A program made the position numbers and the translations under genes. From Holtermannia corniformis (lineage: Eukaryota; Basidiomycota; Tremellomycetes; Holtermanniales): 24,667 nucleotides of DNA. This document shows, one piece after another, positions 10,446 through 20,309 of this stretch; the first letter of the stretch is position 1, and each line of letters begins with the position of its first letter. The stretch covers positions 167,701 through 192,367 of the forward strand of contig BCIJ01000033.1 in the NCBI GenBank assembly GCA_001599935.1, read 5' to 3'. The notes under the pieces are model-generated. The model was given only the letters and a program-made list of their open reading frames with translations, did not search any database and had not been told where the DNA came from.

Positions 10446-10741
10446 TGTAGTGAGAGTGGTGGTGAGAGGTGGGTGGTGGTCGTCAGCAGCGCTCCGAGCA
10501 ACAAGTTGGTGCGGTGGATGCGCTCGAGCGCGCCGCGGGTTCCCGAAGTGGCACTTTCCCGATCCGGCAGGTCACCAAACGGGCCCGGACCGTCCAGTGG
10601 CACTGGTGATCGTCCACCATCAACGGGGACACTGGCACATCTCTCTACACGATCCTACACTACCACCCTTTCCAGCACACCCAGACACCCTATGCATTGT
10701 CGAGATCGAGAATGAACACATTTGCAGAATCCTGTTACCGA
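10446..10741. other. UGP1 upstream region
   Basis: These 296 bases separate the UGP1 start from the stop of the next minus-strand gene. The minus strand is rich in CACC/GTGG and C-T runs near the UGP1 ATG, as in many fungal promoters, but I see no convincing TATA box or named site. Confidence 0.4.
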
Positions 10742-11954
10742 TCAGTCGGTCTGCACAGCGTTGAACCAGAAACACACCATGTTCCACTTTTGCTTGAGCA
10801 GCTCGGCATCACTCCTCAACCCGTTAAAGTAGGTGCGCCCAAGAAGGGCATCGGCTTTACGATAGCCTTCAAACCCCATCAAGTTCATACCGCCCATCAT
10901 GGCGCGCTGCTCAAAGTAGCGCTGTTCCTGCGCAGTGTCAGTCATGCGCGGACGTAGCGGGAGTCGTCACAGCGCACCATTACGCGCACGGCTGGATACG
11001 TAGCAAAGTCAGTAAGATCATCAGATGACGCGTCGTGGCTGACCTCGGGGATGCATCTGCGACCGGTTCGTCAGCACGCATCGTTTCTAAAGGCGGTTGA
11101 CCGTACTTCAGCCATCTCATCAACATCTGCAAGGTCAGCATGGATCGTCGTGTACACGGCCCAACTCACACAGTGGCGACGCGAAGAACCTGCAGCCCCG
11201 ACATCAGCCCTGTCACTGCACACGATAGCTCGCTCACTCGAAGATAGCATGCAGCACATCGTTGACCGTCACGCCCCACGGATTCCGTACCCGTATACAC
11301 CAGCCACTGAGAGGATCAGCTCCAGTACCAAGGGTCGCCATCAACTGACGTCGCAGGATGGGCACAGTACAGCTCCTCGACCCTTGGCATCGTCGCAGGG
11401 TGATCACGGTCTCCCACCAGTCTGCATCCCGTAAGCATTACCTCTGCCGACAGAAACTTGACTCACTCGGTCTCCGTCGCGTCCTCGTCGATCCAGATCA
11501 CAGCGTATGCCTGTCCCATCAGTCACGCCCTCACGCGCTAACAGACTAAACCAACTCACAGGGTGTTCAATACAGTTCCCTGTGTCCTTGTTTCACTCAT
11601 TAGTACTCTGCTCATTTCCACTGTGCGCTAGGAACGGAGGAATGGGCGTGACTAACAGGCTAGGTATTTTGGCCATGGCTGAGAGCTATCAGCAACAAGA
11701 CGTGACCGCGACGGACGCACTTTGGGGTCAAACATCTCGCACGCGAGTAGCGGGTGGAGCTTGATGGGGTCTGTGCGGATACTGGCTGCAATGTGACTAT
11801 GTGTGGTCAGCTATAAGCTTGCAGCCGCTGCTGTGACTTACTTGAGGATCGGGCCGTGCCCTGGGCCCGGCTGGAATGGGTGCAAGTGAACGGCCGCTGC
11901 GCGCCGTTGCGGCGGGATAGGTGCAACGGGTATCGGCGGCGCAACAGGCGGCAT
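10742..11954 (-). CDS. DUF6699-like protein, multi-exon, unknown function
   Basis: Spliced exons on the minus strand give a protein resembling the basidiomycete DUF6699 family, known to me only as uncharacterised. Proposed exons: 11954-11842, 11796-11721, 11586-11560, 11510-11467, 11421-11350, 11306-11238, 11189-11170, then from 11126. Landmarks in order: a proline-rich start (MPPVAPPIPVAPIPP), I-K-L-H-P-L-L, V-I-W-I-D-E-D, H-P-A-T-M-P, the core I-R-V-R-N-P-W-G-V-T-V-N-D-V-L-H-A-I-F-E-F-F-A-S-P-L, and the last exon with G-F-E-G-Y-R-K-A-D-A-L-L-G-R-T-Y-F-N-G-L ending V-Q-T-D. The joins up to S-P-L-Y are in phase. Between about 11126 and 10930 the model is unsure: the frame after D-E-M-A-E-V meets a TGA near 11086, so either an unidentified intron or a lesion is present. 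Intron 2 is long (about 134 nt). Confidence 0.6.
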
Positions 11955-12683
11955 GTTTTGTCGATACTACGTGTCCGTTTCACTATACAGATGCTCCCTG
12001 GCCGTCGCAATTGAGCAACCGCCTTCGAGCTCTTATGGCCCCCCAGCAGCGGACTTGCAAGCTCGTACGCACGCCAACGAAGCCAGCGCGTGTCGGTTCC
12101 CTTTCAGACGATGAGATCATACCTCTTTCCATTGTCATGTCCGGTTCGCGCGGGGCGGAGCCGAGGGTGCGATCAGAGCCATGCCCTTTGTCCGGCGGGA
12201 CCCCAACTGTCCGTGGTAGGCGGACGGGCGAACTGTCGGGTGAACTATATTCGTGCGTGGGCCAAGAAGGTCAGTGTTGGCCATGTCAGCTGTTTGAGAG
12301 TAGCTCAGGCGTCAGTAGCATGTGTGGCGAGGATCAGTATGTGCATAGTCTGGTTGGCAGGCGTGAGCTCTAGCGACGGTTGTAAGTGATCGTCGCTGGT
12401 CGAGCGCCACAGAAACTGAGGACAACTGCACGTGAAACCATTTGTGGGGTTGACTCGGCATTTCGCGGCGTTATTTTCGCGCGCCCATCTAAACCCCCAT
12501 TCACCGCGAAAAACCTCCAATTCACCATCCTTCACGCCGTCGACACTCGTCAAGCCGTCCAAAACACCTGCAAGCCGTGCGTCAAGGTCATCGAGGGCCA
12601 AGCGAGACGGCAGGGCTGACAAGAGGGTATCATTTGTAGATCTCAAAAGTCGACCTCGACTTTAGCACTTCCTCAAGTACATC
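11955..12683. other. divergent intergenic region, DUF6699-like / RPS29
   Basis: No gene is recognised in these 729 bases, although frames of 99-150 codons exist on both strands (for example 11921-12373 + and 12305-12646 -); they have low-complexity or random composition and no motif. The segment just upstream of RPS29 (about 12480-12660) is C- and A-rich on the plus strand, typical of highly expressed fungal promoters, and must contain the RPS29 start site and 5' leader. Confidence 0.5.
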
Positions 12684-13363
12684 ATGTGAGTCGTCGTAAT
12701 GTCCATCGTGTGGTTGGGTACCGATGCTGATGCTGCGTGTTATAGGGCTCACTCTGCAGTTTGGTTCGTTGGAATGCTGGGACGCTGGATTTGGAGCCGG
12801 GACTGACCGTGGAATTGTGTGGTGTCGATATAGGTTCTCGCGGTGAGTTGTTGTGCTGATATGCCAGGCATGTGACATGCTCTGGCTTTAGGACGTGAGC
12901 TGACAGTACACCTAGCCCTCGTACCTACGGTAAGGGCTCCAGGCAGTGCCGCGTCTGCGCGCACCAGGCCGGTCTCATCCGGTGAGTAACTGCCTCCTTT
13001 CCCAATCCACGCATCGATACCTACCCTACCCACCCTTCACCTCTTCACCGTACACGTCGACACCAGAGCAAATGCTGACGATGCCTGTGCCCCTCTTGCT
13101 CCCGCCACGCGACCCCTTTCGACACTCCTTTATCCTCGATCGCGTACCCGTCTGTGCCTATACGACGCTCGCACCAATAGCAAGTACGGCTTGGACATCT
13201 GCCGTCAGTGCTTCCGCGAGAAGGTACGTCTGCCATGCACCCTGCACCCGTTGAGACTAACATCTCGCCCAGTCGGCCGCCATCGGGTTCGAGAAGGTAC
13301 GCTCCTACGGCTGGTATCAGATGATGCGGTCCTGACTTGCGCGCGCGTGTGTAGAACAACTGA
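12684..13363 (+). CDS. RPS29: 40S ribosomal protein uS14 (S29), 7 coding exons, 56 aa
   Basis: uS14 is a small zinc-ribbon protein of the 40S head. My model joins 12684-12685, 12746-12763, 12834-12842, 12916-12981, 13181-13223, 13273-13296 and 13355-13363: 171 nt, 56 residues, exactly the usual length. The product starts [20 protein letters not shown] and has zinc ligands C21-x2-C24 and C39-x2-C42 (C-R-V-C and C-R-Q-C), then E-K-S-A-A-I-G-F-E-K-N-N. The ATG itself is split: AT ends the first exon and G begins the second (donor GTGAGT at 12686, acceptor TATAG at 12745). A 9-nt exon (12834-12842) carries the F-S and part of R codons. Intron 4 is 199 nt, the longest in the gene. Confidence 0.95.
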
Positions 13364-15019
13364 GATGGATCTGTACTAGCCCTGGATGATGTAGAGCGTT
13401 GTTCACCCGATCCGCCGCGATGGCCGCCTATCACAAGATTGAATTACCTTGGACTGACGACAATGGTCGCTTGCATATCAATCGACCAAGGTCTTGTGCG
13501 AAACCGCCCTGCGCACACGCCTTCGGGTCAATCGATAGTGCGATCCGAGTTCTTCCGTGTGATCGCGAGAGCGCGAGTCAACGACAGTTGGTTGCGCGCA
13601 TCGTGATGCGGTAAGTTCCTGGCATGAAGGCCTGCCATCGATCTTACAAATGCAGGCAGGCCTGGGCTCTTACTGTGCAGAGATCCAAAGACTCATGCGA
13701 TGCGGAACTCGCTGCCCTCTGGGATCAGTGTGCGGCTGCCTATGCGAGAGCGAGACAAAGGAAACTACTGACTCATAGGCAGCCAATTTGATTCGGTTAT
13801 GAACCTCGGGTATATGGCAACGGGTTGCGGACTTGATTGGTGACGGCCTCCCTGGTCGACCATGATGATGCTGACCGTTCAGTCGCTGTCATCGATCTCA
13901 ACAACGTGATGAAAGAACCGTTCGACGCCACAAAGACACAGTGACTGCAAGACGGGCTGACAGCAGACTTGAAAGCCGGCGCCACGACCTCCGCTTCCAG
14001 CTATGCAAAGTTTTCGGGCTCAAACAGGTCGTTCTCTTGGGATCCGTCCTCGTCTGCTTTGACTCTACGGTGATTGGTGCAGCAGCACTTGTGACATATC
14101 TCAGATGGCAAGATGAACCAATGATTTTCGCTCACGCATGACAGGTGGCGCTTCGTCGCCGGGTGCATGTGCTGATGGTCCCATCAGAGTCATATCAATC
14201 CGACATGAAGCGAGCACTACTCGTAATAGGTTCGTGGCCACCATCTGAAACTTGGCTTGTGCCGCAACGATGGTCGAATCCAGATCGCATAGTCGCCTTC
14301 GGCGCTTGAAAGGATGTAGCGCCCCTTTGTCCATCGCTCTCCGACAGCACAAGATGCTCGTCTTCTGGCGCCAACGATCCAGCATGAGCTTCAACCCGTC
14401 CCTAGCGTGCTTTGCGTTCACAACTACCTCTAGCGTGGATAGCATCGTCCAAGGTTGCGTCGTCGTTGTCGACAATAACAAAGGCGCGGGTAAGCCCTTC
14501 AGCGATGCCAAGCAGCGATGGGTGGAGCGAAGCCTTGGCTCAGAACTGTCACGCAGCACGGTCGGTGATCCCACGGCGTATGCCAAGTACTTGAAATTGG
14601 ACTCTTCGCAGGTCAGGTCGTTTTCGTGTGATCTGATGGACAAGACGGTCGAGTTGTGGTAGTATGGTCTTTAAGACTCTGGCAACTTTTCGGGTTGCGC
14701 TGTCAGGTTCTGTATGCATCGCGCACGCACCGCGTCTCTATAGCGCTCAAGAGCGTCTTGTACATGTTTGATGCAAGCTCGAATCACTGACGTTTGCGTG
14801 GGATATGGGCGCTGGGAGATTCACATCGACCGAGTGTACGACGGGATGGATATTCCGAGGCTGCTTATGAAGATACTGACACGTCAAGCCTCCCTGTTCG
14901 GAGAGCCGGTCGCCGTGTTGGACATACGCGTCAGCTGAATCCACGTCAGCCGCGTTTCAGATAGGACCCACAAGGATGTGAGCTCGCGAGCCGTTCGACT
15001 CCAACCCAGCGCCTTCCCA
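13364..15019. other. unresolved stretch, possible decayed or heavily split gene(s)
   Basis: These 1.66 kb lie between RPS29 and the DUF3224 gene. Apart from the two-exon candidate at 13420-13791, I can support no gene. Plus-strand pieces look protein-like in shifting frames: F-D-S-V-M-N-L-G-Y-M-A-T-G-C-G-L-D-W (about 13788-13842), A-V-I-D-L-N-N-V-M-K-E-P-F-D-A-T-K-T-Q (about 13885-13940) and a hydrophobic run in 13941-14141. They are joined by plausible donors and acceptors such as GTGACG...TTCAG at 13843-13880, but no chain gives a long frame or a known family. A 180-codon minus-strand frame (14101-14643) also shows no motif. Confidence 0.4.
13420..13791 (+). CDS. hypothetical two-exon protein (108 aa)
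   Basis: The frame from the ATG at 13420 (MAAYHKIELPWTDDNG...) meets a strong donor GTAAGT at 13611; splicing 45 nt to the AG at 13655 continues in frame to a TGA at 13789-13791 (327 nt in all). The C-terminal half (Q-R-S-K-D-S-C-D-A-E-L-A-A-L-W-D-Q-C-A-A-A-Y-A-R-A-R) would form an amphipathic helix. I do not recognise the protein. Other frames in exon 1 look equally protein-like (F-F-R-V-I-A-R-A-R-V-N-D-S-W, about 13548-13590), so this could be a wrong reading of a longer multi-exon gene. Confidence 0.28.
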
Positions 15020-15663
15020 ATGCCATCGCAAAGTCGGTCCCTCAGATCCGGAAGCGCTCGTCGTTGGACTGACAGACCGCCAGGGATCCCGTTCGTCTTC
15101 AATGGCCTTTCGTGGGATGAGCAGCCTATAGCTCTCCCCACGCAAGCGACAGCAGGCGACGACTTTCAATCCGAGACCAAGCTCAAAGTCGTACGAATCA
15201 CCATGGGCATGGAGTTTGTTGGCGAGGCGATCAAGGGCTGGGGTACAAGCACGGACATTATGTGCGTCACCTGCGACCTGGCGAGTGCTGATCGCTCCTA
15301 GGGTGTATCACCCGGATAGTGATGTCAAGAGTGCATCCTTCAGTACGCACACCACGGCGTATCACGAAGAGATGATGACCGCAACGTAGATGGCCTGCAG
15401 CTGTTCAAGGGCACGCTACTCGGCAAGACTGGAGCTTTTGTGGCGCGCTCGTCTGGCACGCACTCGACGACTGACGGTGTCGTTGTGCAGCTCGAGATTG
15501 ACCCGCAGAGTGCGACGTGAGCGGACTGCAAGACTACAGGAAGAGCTGGTAGCTGATGCTTGGTGTCAGTGGCGAGCTCAAGGGGCTCAAAGGCAATGGC
15601 CGGTATGCTGTCAAGGAGGGTATGACCGGTATCCAGGGTGAATACGTGGTTACTCTTGGGTGA
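15020..15663 (+). CDS. DUF3224-family protein, 4-5 exons, 150 or 167 aa
   Basis: The product resembles DUF3224 proteins, small allene-oxide-cyclase-like beta barrels of unknown function in bacteria and fungi. Exons: 15020-15261 (possibly 15020-15032 plus 15084-15261), 15302-15342, 15390-15516 and 15570-15663. Landmarks in order: F-N-G-L-S-W-D-E-Q-P near the start, L-K-V-V-R-I-T-M-G-M-E-F-V-G-E-A-I-K-G, V-Y-H-P-D, G-T-L-L-G-K-T-G-A-F-V-A-R-S-S-G-T, and near the end G-E-L-K-G-L-K-G-N-G-R-Y ... G-E-Y-V-V-T-L-G. Introns are 40, 47 and 53 nt and all joins are in phase. The optional first intron (GTCGGT...CTGAC...CCAG, 51 nt) keeps the frame either way; using it gives 150 residues, closer to the family norm. 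No signal peptide is seen, so it is probably cytosolic. Confidence 0.82.
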
Positions 15664-15846
15664 TCTATCATGATATCCCGGCTGCAGTGGACATGAATGA
15701 ATCAAAGACGGTCGCCTGGACAGTGTAGCATGAGCCAATGAGCACTGTCCAATTGCACTCCCGATCCCATCCGACTCTCACTTTTGCTCCCGTCGCCGTC
15801 TCCCAGTGCGCTGTGGTGGTAGTCCAAGTGGCCAGCAGCAGCAATC

Positions 15847-16587
15847 ATGTCCTTCCTCCGCCCAGCAACATCCTCGCTCAGGTGCCAGCCGTCCATCTTG
15901 GGCGCGCGCGCTCTCTCGACTTGTGAGTTCACCTCGCCAGCGGCGATCGCGCTGACCATAAACCAGCTCGGATCCTCGCTATCCAGTCTTCACTCACCTC
16001 ACGAGCCGTCGCAGCCGAGGTATCGGCAAACGAGACAGGCGGGCTGACCTATGTCCCTGGTGGTCGTGCGTCTGCTTTACCTCTCGTACCAGCTTCCGAT
16101 ACTGACCGTGGATCCTCACAGCGGTGCTCAAGGGCACCGTCAACGACGCGACCTCGTTCCCACCACCGAGCAAGACGCACGGATCGTACCACTGGGCGTT
16201 TGAGCGCCTACTCTCGGCCGCTCTGATCCCTGTCACTATCGGTGCCGCCGTCTCATCCGGCTCAGCCTATGTGCGTCGCCACCCCACCGTCCATCTGATA
16301 CAGCTAACGCTCCGCAGCCCATCGCAGACGGTATCCTCGCCGTCTCTCTCATCGTCCACTCGCACATTGGCATGGAATCCGTCTTGATCGACTACATCCC
16401 CACGCGCAAGTTTCACCGTGCCGGCCCAGCCTCGCTCTGGCTCCTCAAGATTGCGACCGGCCTCAGCGTCTGGGGCGTGTACGAGTTCAACACGAACGAT
16501 ATCGGTCCGTACCAGTCTCAACTAGGCGTCTAGAGCTGACAGCTCACAGGACTGACCGAGCTCACGCGACGGATCTGGCGTGCGTAG
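15847..16587 (+). CDS. SDH4: succinate dehydrogenase cytochrome b small subunit, 5 exons, 181 aa
   Basis: SdhD is the small membrane anchor of respiratory complex II in the mitochondrial inner membrane; with SdhC it binds haem b and ubiquinone. Exons: 15847-15922, 15967-16062, 16122-16270, 16318-16504 and 16550-16587 (546 nt, 181 residues, the usual size). The first ~30 residues (MSFLRPATSSLRCQPSILGA, then R-A-L-S-T) are basic and Ser-rich, a mitochondrial presequence. Then come H-W-A-F-E-R-L-L-S (H81) at the first helix, a second helix ending V-H-S-H-I-G-M-E-S-V-L-I-D-Y (H121, H123, quinone-site D132-Y133), and a third helix after F-H-R-A-G. The end is T-R-R-I-W-R-A. It converges on the LAG1 gene with 141 bases between stops. 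The histidines and D-Y are ancestral-type, with no obvious change at the residues where SDHI-fungicide resistance usually arises. Confidence 0.95.
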
Positions 16588-16728
16588 ATACATTTGGGGT
16601 TTCAGGTCGTGTTCATTTTGCACATCATGTAGCGGCTGCCATTGACACGGCCTCGCACACTGCACGCACGCTAAGATGAAACGGTGCATTGCATATTCTA
16701 CATTTTGAGAGCTTTGAGCGTCCATCGT

Positions 16729-18046
16729 CTAGCGTCGTTTCTTGAGCGCCGTCGAGCCCTCGTCGTCTGTCGCGGGCGCGATCGAGGGCTCGATCCCGTC
16801 CAGTTTCGGCGACGGTTTCGGCGTCGGCAGGTTTGTGGATGTCGTCGAGGATGAGGACGAGATGGAGTCGGTGCGAGGGACGCCGTCTGTCTCGTCGGAT
16901 TCACTGCAGGCGTCAGCGTCAGCCGATGCCAGGGCCGACTCACTCGTCGTCGCTCCGTACATCCTCTGCGTTGCCGCCCATCGCGACGCCATACGCGACC
17001 CTGGCCGCCATCCAGAACCAAACGCAGTTGAACACCTGGAGCGCGCAAAGCATGCCCGTAAACGTGGCCCAGGTGCGCGGCGTCCAAAAGTACCCGCGCG
17101 CGGCGTCCCACCCCCACGGAATGTACTGCGGTGACTGCTTGTAGGTTGAGAGCAGGACGAGGAAGAAGCCGATCTGTCGGGTGAACAGCCACGAGATGAG
17201 AAAGGCGACGAACGCTAGGTCGGCGAACTTGGGCAGGGACAGGTACCGGAGCATCTTTGCGAGCTGCAAGTGCGGTCAGTAGCTGGCCGAAGACGGAGAT
17301 GACTCACGGGGAGGAGAATGTCACAGAGGTCCATGAGGACGAGGATGACGGTGCCGACACGGGTAAAGTTCATGGCGTAGCTCATGCCCATCAAAGTGAT
17401 GGTGATGAAATGGTGGCTCAGCATCTGCCAGTGGTCCTTGCGTCGTTTCTCCAAGTTGAGCACGAGCAGCTGGTGCCACCAGAACCCGAGTTGAGCGAGG
17501 TAGTAAAACTTGTTGGTCCCAGGGATCGGAGTGTGCGGATAGTCTGCCCACAGCGTACTTGGCTGGAACGGGGCTGGGGTGCGATACAGAATGTACTGGG
17601 CAACGTGAGCACGACCGCTGCGCCCGACCGAGCACAGCACTCACGGCTCCAAACGACCAAAACACGGTACAGTAGGCAAAGCTCCAGCCCTGCTCGGAGA
17701 ACCTTGTGATCGTGTGCTGTCGTTTCCGCCGTTCGCGCGCCGTCAACGCCTTCTTGCTCGAACCGATCCAGCGAGCGCCCAGCGCCCCGAACACGAACCG
17801 CATCAAGACCTCGCGGAGGGCGGTAAAGGCGACGGCATAAAAGATGACAAACAGGGCGTCGCGAGGGCCTTTTGCGTACAGCTGTCGAGAGCTCGCGAGC
17901 CCGAGGTAGGGTTCGAGCCGGCGCGCGGGCGGGACCGGGTACGAGAGCGATGCGAACGGTTGCAGGTACGAGGGCACGAGCGAGGACAGGTCGGGAAACG
18001 ATTGAGAGAGCGAGAACGGGCTCGTCATGTTGTTGTAGCGTTGCAT
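16729..18046 (-). CDS. LAG1: ceramide synthase (LAG1/TLC domain), 4 exons, 394 aa
   Basis: This ER membrane enzyme joins an acyl-CoA to a sphingoid base to form (phyto)ceramide. Exons on the minus strand: 18046-17645, 17595-17308, 17263-16944 and 16903-16729 (1185 nt, 394 residues). The first ATG in frame is used (MQRYNNMTSPFSLSQSF). Early hydrophobic segment D-A-L-F-V-I-F-Y-A-V-A-F-T-A-L precedes the TLC domain. The Lag motif is complete: H195-H196-F-I-T, N-F-T-R-V-G, and D223-L-C-D226-I-L-L-P followed across an intron by L-A-K-M-L-R-Y. Further membrane segments follow, then a cytosolic acidic, Ser-rich tail (S-D-E-T-D-G, S-I-S-S-S-S-S-T-T-S) ending K-K-R-R, a likely casein-kinase-2 target and ER-retention-like end (both inferred). 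Basidiomycetes usually have several paralogues; which one this is I cannot tell. Confidence 0.95.
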
Positions 18047-18337
18047 GCTTGAACGACCCGAGCGCGCTCGAGCAGCTCGGGCAATCACGGTCGTGAGCTC
18101 GCTCGGTTTGCGATGTGCACGAGTAAAGACGGTGACAAGGCCGTTGGCAGGTAGAGAAGCGAACGGGAGACTGAAGATGAGAGTGGACGAGAGAGCGAGG
18201 TCGGACGATGGATGGTGCAACTTGGCTCGTGGGCAATTTGACCCGCGCGCCCGTTTTGACAATCAGCGTTCATCCGACCCAACAAAGGAGTCGAGCACGG
18301 AACAAAGCTAGCACATGAGCAGCCGCACGGCGTTGCA
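18047..18337. other. LAG1 upstream region
   Basis: These 291 bases between the GTR2 stop and the LAG1 start must hold the LAG1 promoter and the GTR2 3' end. Frames run through it on both strands because of high GC, but none has a motif or an ATG that would extend LAG1. Confidence 0.45.
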
Positions 18338-19983
18338 TCACCGCTTGATCGCCTCGAGGATCTGCCGCACTCCCTGCCGCAGAAACGTCAGGTTGTACTC
18401 TATCATCCCTGCCCGGGACCGGAACGTGTCAGAGCGCAAAAGGGCCACGAGCGCCAGGCGGCTGCTTGGCGTCAGCTCCGGGCGATCAGCAGCGGACCAC
18501 ACTCACGGCGTAAACTCCCAGTAGGCAATCGTAGTGTTCGGTAGCAGTCGAGTCGACTGCGTGACCCACGGCGCATCGGCATCCTCTTCATCTTCCTCGG
18601 GGCCAATCCCGTCCGGATCCATCCTGGGCTCGACACTGTCAGGCGCGAGGCCGTTGGATATCCGCACGTCGCCAACGGGCACGGCGAGCGAGCTGCTCGT
18701 CGTCGTCCGCGACTTGAGCTTGGGTCGAGATGGCCCAATGTCACTGCCGAGTCAGTCGGACTCGTATGCACATGATCCAGCGTACCGATAGAGTGCACGG
18801 AACTGTAGCAGCTTGTCCAGATAGTCACTACACAGATCAAACGTCGACTGCTCAATCGGCGATCCGTCCGTCGCAACATAGATCCGCGACTGAATGTCGA
18901 ACAGAAACGTCTTGTCCATCCCAGACGTCTACCTTGTTCAGCCATGCTACCAACGCATTGCGCCACTCACCGCGACAAAGTTGTTCAGCAGCGCCTCGAC
19001 CGTCGCGAGCATGCCCATGCTCCGTTGGACAACCTTGCTCCACGCCTCCCAGCCCGAGGAATCATGCACAGACGTCAAGTGGAAACTAAGCTGACTCTGC
19101 AACCCCTGCAAGAACGCGGCCTCGCGCTGCGGATCAGACAGCGACACGGTCGTCGTACTGTCGGGCGTGGGCGAGAGCAGCGAGAGCAACGGAAAGTCGT
19201 CGAGCTCCTCGGCCGTCCGGTTCTGGATCTCGCGAAAGTTTTCTGAGCCGCTCAGCGCCTACGACGAGCAGTCACATCCAACGCACCCTGCCGGTAGTCT
19301 TCGCTCAGCATCTCGGCCTTGTGGGCAAACACTTCAAAGTTGAGGTTCTGGTTCTGCGCGTACGCTTTCAGCAGCGTCGGCACGAGCTTGGCGACGGGTT
19401 CATAGTAGTTGTCTTGCTGCGTGGCATGTCAGCGTGATGACCGAGGGTTCAAGCAGCTTTGCTATTGCGTTCAAGACACCGCCATAGCTCAACTTGACCA
19501 GTGTATCTCGCAAGACTTGAGCGAGACTGCCCAGCCACAGCCGCCACGCCAACCCACCTGGATATCCAACACAAACACGAGCGTCGAAAACTGGCTCAGC
19601 GGGACCTCCAAGTTGTCCAGTTCAAAGTTGGCCGGCGTATCCCAGAACTGGAGCGGGATGATCGAGCTCGTGGCCCATCAGCTTCTTGCTATCCAGTCGA
19701 CCCCGCACACGCACTCATAGTTGATCTTTTGCACCCTCGTTGTCGTTTCGAGGAATACCGTGTCTTTTGGCGGCAGGTTTTGAAAGATGGTGCGGATACA
19801 CGACGTCTTGCCTGCTCTGTACGGTGTGGCGGTCAGTGCTGAGCTAAACGGTGCGAGGAGCACGGACTTGCGCGTTCCGAGAACGAGAATCTTGGTACGG
19901 TTCGCATCGTCTGTTTTGATGTTGGAGATGGAAGGTTGACGGGAGGAGGATGGGATGGGTGCTCGGGCATTCGCTTGGCTCAT
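18338..19983 (-). CDS. GTR2: Rag GTPase C/D-type subunit (Gtr2-like), 8 exons, 410 aa
   Basis: Gtr2/RagC pairs with Gtr1/RagA on the vacuole or lysosome to pass amino-acid signals to TORC1. Exons on the minus strand: 19983-19868, 19816-19715, 19666-19558, 19416-19287, 19242-18971, 18928-18786, 18743-18507 and 18461-18338 (1233 nt, 410 residues). The P-loop G36-T-R-K-A-G-K-T-S is formed across the first intron. Then I-I-P-L-Q-F-W-D-T-P-A-N-F-E (switch II, W-D-T-P), V-F-V-L-D-I-Q and F-E-V-F-A-H-K-A-E, the H-K-x-E/D guanine-specificity motif of Rag proteins. The C-terminal roadblock-like half has K-T-F-L-F-D-I-Q-S-R-I-Y-V-A-T-D. RagC rather than RagA identity rests on the P-loop and D-T-V-F-L-E-T-T after it. 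An acidic insert (P-E-E-D-E-E-D-A-D) sits near the end. Intron 3 is 141 nt; the others are 42-51. Confidence 0.93.
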
Positions 19984-20309
19984 GGTAGTTGAGCACGGAC
20001 CTGGTGCGGTCCACACGGAGTGAGCGCCAGAGGGTCTTGTCGAATGTTTAACACCCTGCAACACTCTTGCCGAGCTATGGATGGCACTGCTTGCGGATAA
20101 CCCGCGTCTTATCGGTCCCTACGCCCGCTCGAGTCGAGAAGGATGACGGTCGGGTGTCAACACGTTGATTAGGAATCGCATTAGGTTGGAATTCCTAATC
20201 AAGTCAGTTGCATTAGGAAGCCGAATCGAATCAACAGCAACCCGGATCGCTCACTTCGACATCAGCCAGCATCCAGCATCAACTCCAAAACGTCGTCCAG
20301 CCGCTCACG
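19984..20309. promoter_or_regulatory. bidirectional promoter region GTR2 / U2B''
   Basis: The two divergent ATGs are 326 bases apart, so both genes are read from this region. It contains repeated ATTAGGAA-type motifs around 20167-20219, including an inverted pair. No clear TATA box is seen for either gene. Confidence 0.65.
20167..20200. repeat. inverted repeat GATTAGGAAT / ATTCCTAATC
   Basis: Two perfect 10-base arms (20167-20176 and 20191-20200) face each other across 14 bases, and two further partial copies (ATTAGG at 20179-20184, ATTAGGAA at 20212-20219) follow. In a divergent promoter this looks like a cluster of sites for a transcription factor. No named factor is claimed. Confidence 0.7.

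Noticed and set aside
11921..12373. 150-codon plus-strand frame
   Set aside because: It overlaps exon 1 of the DUF6699-like gene antisense, has no motif and looks like a chance frame.
12982..13180. snoRNA in the long fourth intron of RPS29
   Set aside because: Ribosomal protein introns often host snoRNAs, but I found no convincing pair of C and D boxes or H/ACA layout here.
14101..14643. 180-codon minus-strand frame
   Set aside because: No recognisable domain, and overlapping plus-strand frames are equally long; not supported as a gene.
15200..15261. Annexin repeat (A-I-K-G-W-G-T-S-T-D-I-M)
   Set aside because: The string resembles an annexin repeat start, but the spliced context (G-T-L-L-G-K-T-G-A-F-V, G-E-L-K-G-L-K-G) is that of DUF3224.
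17321..18262. Minus-strand 313-codon frame as a single gene start at 18262
   Set aside because: The leading part has no ATG before 18046 and the tail reads through an intron; the spliced LAG1 model explains the domain.
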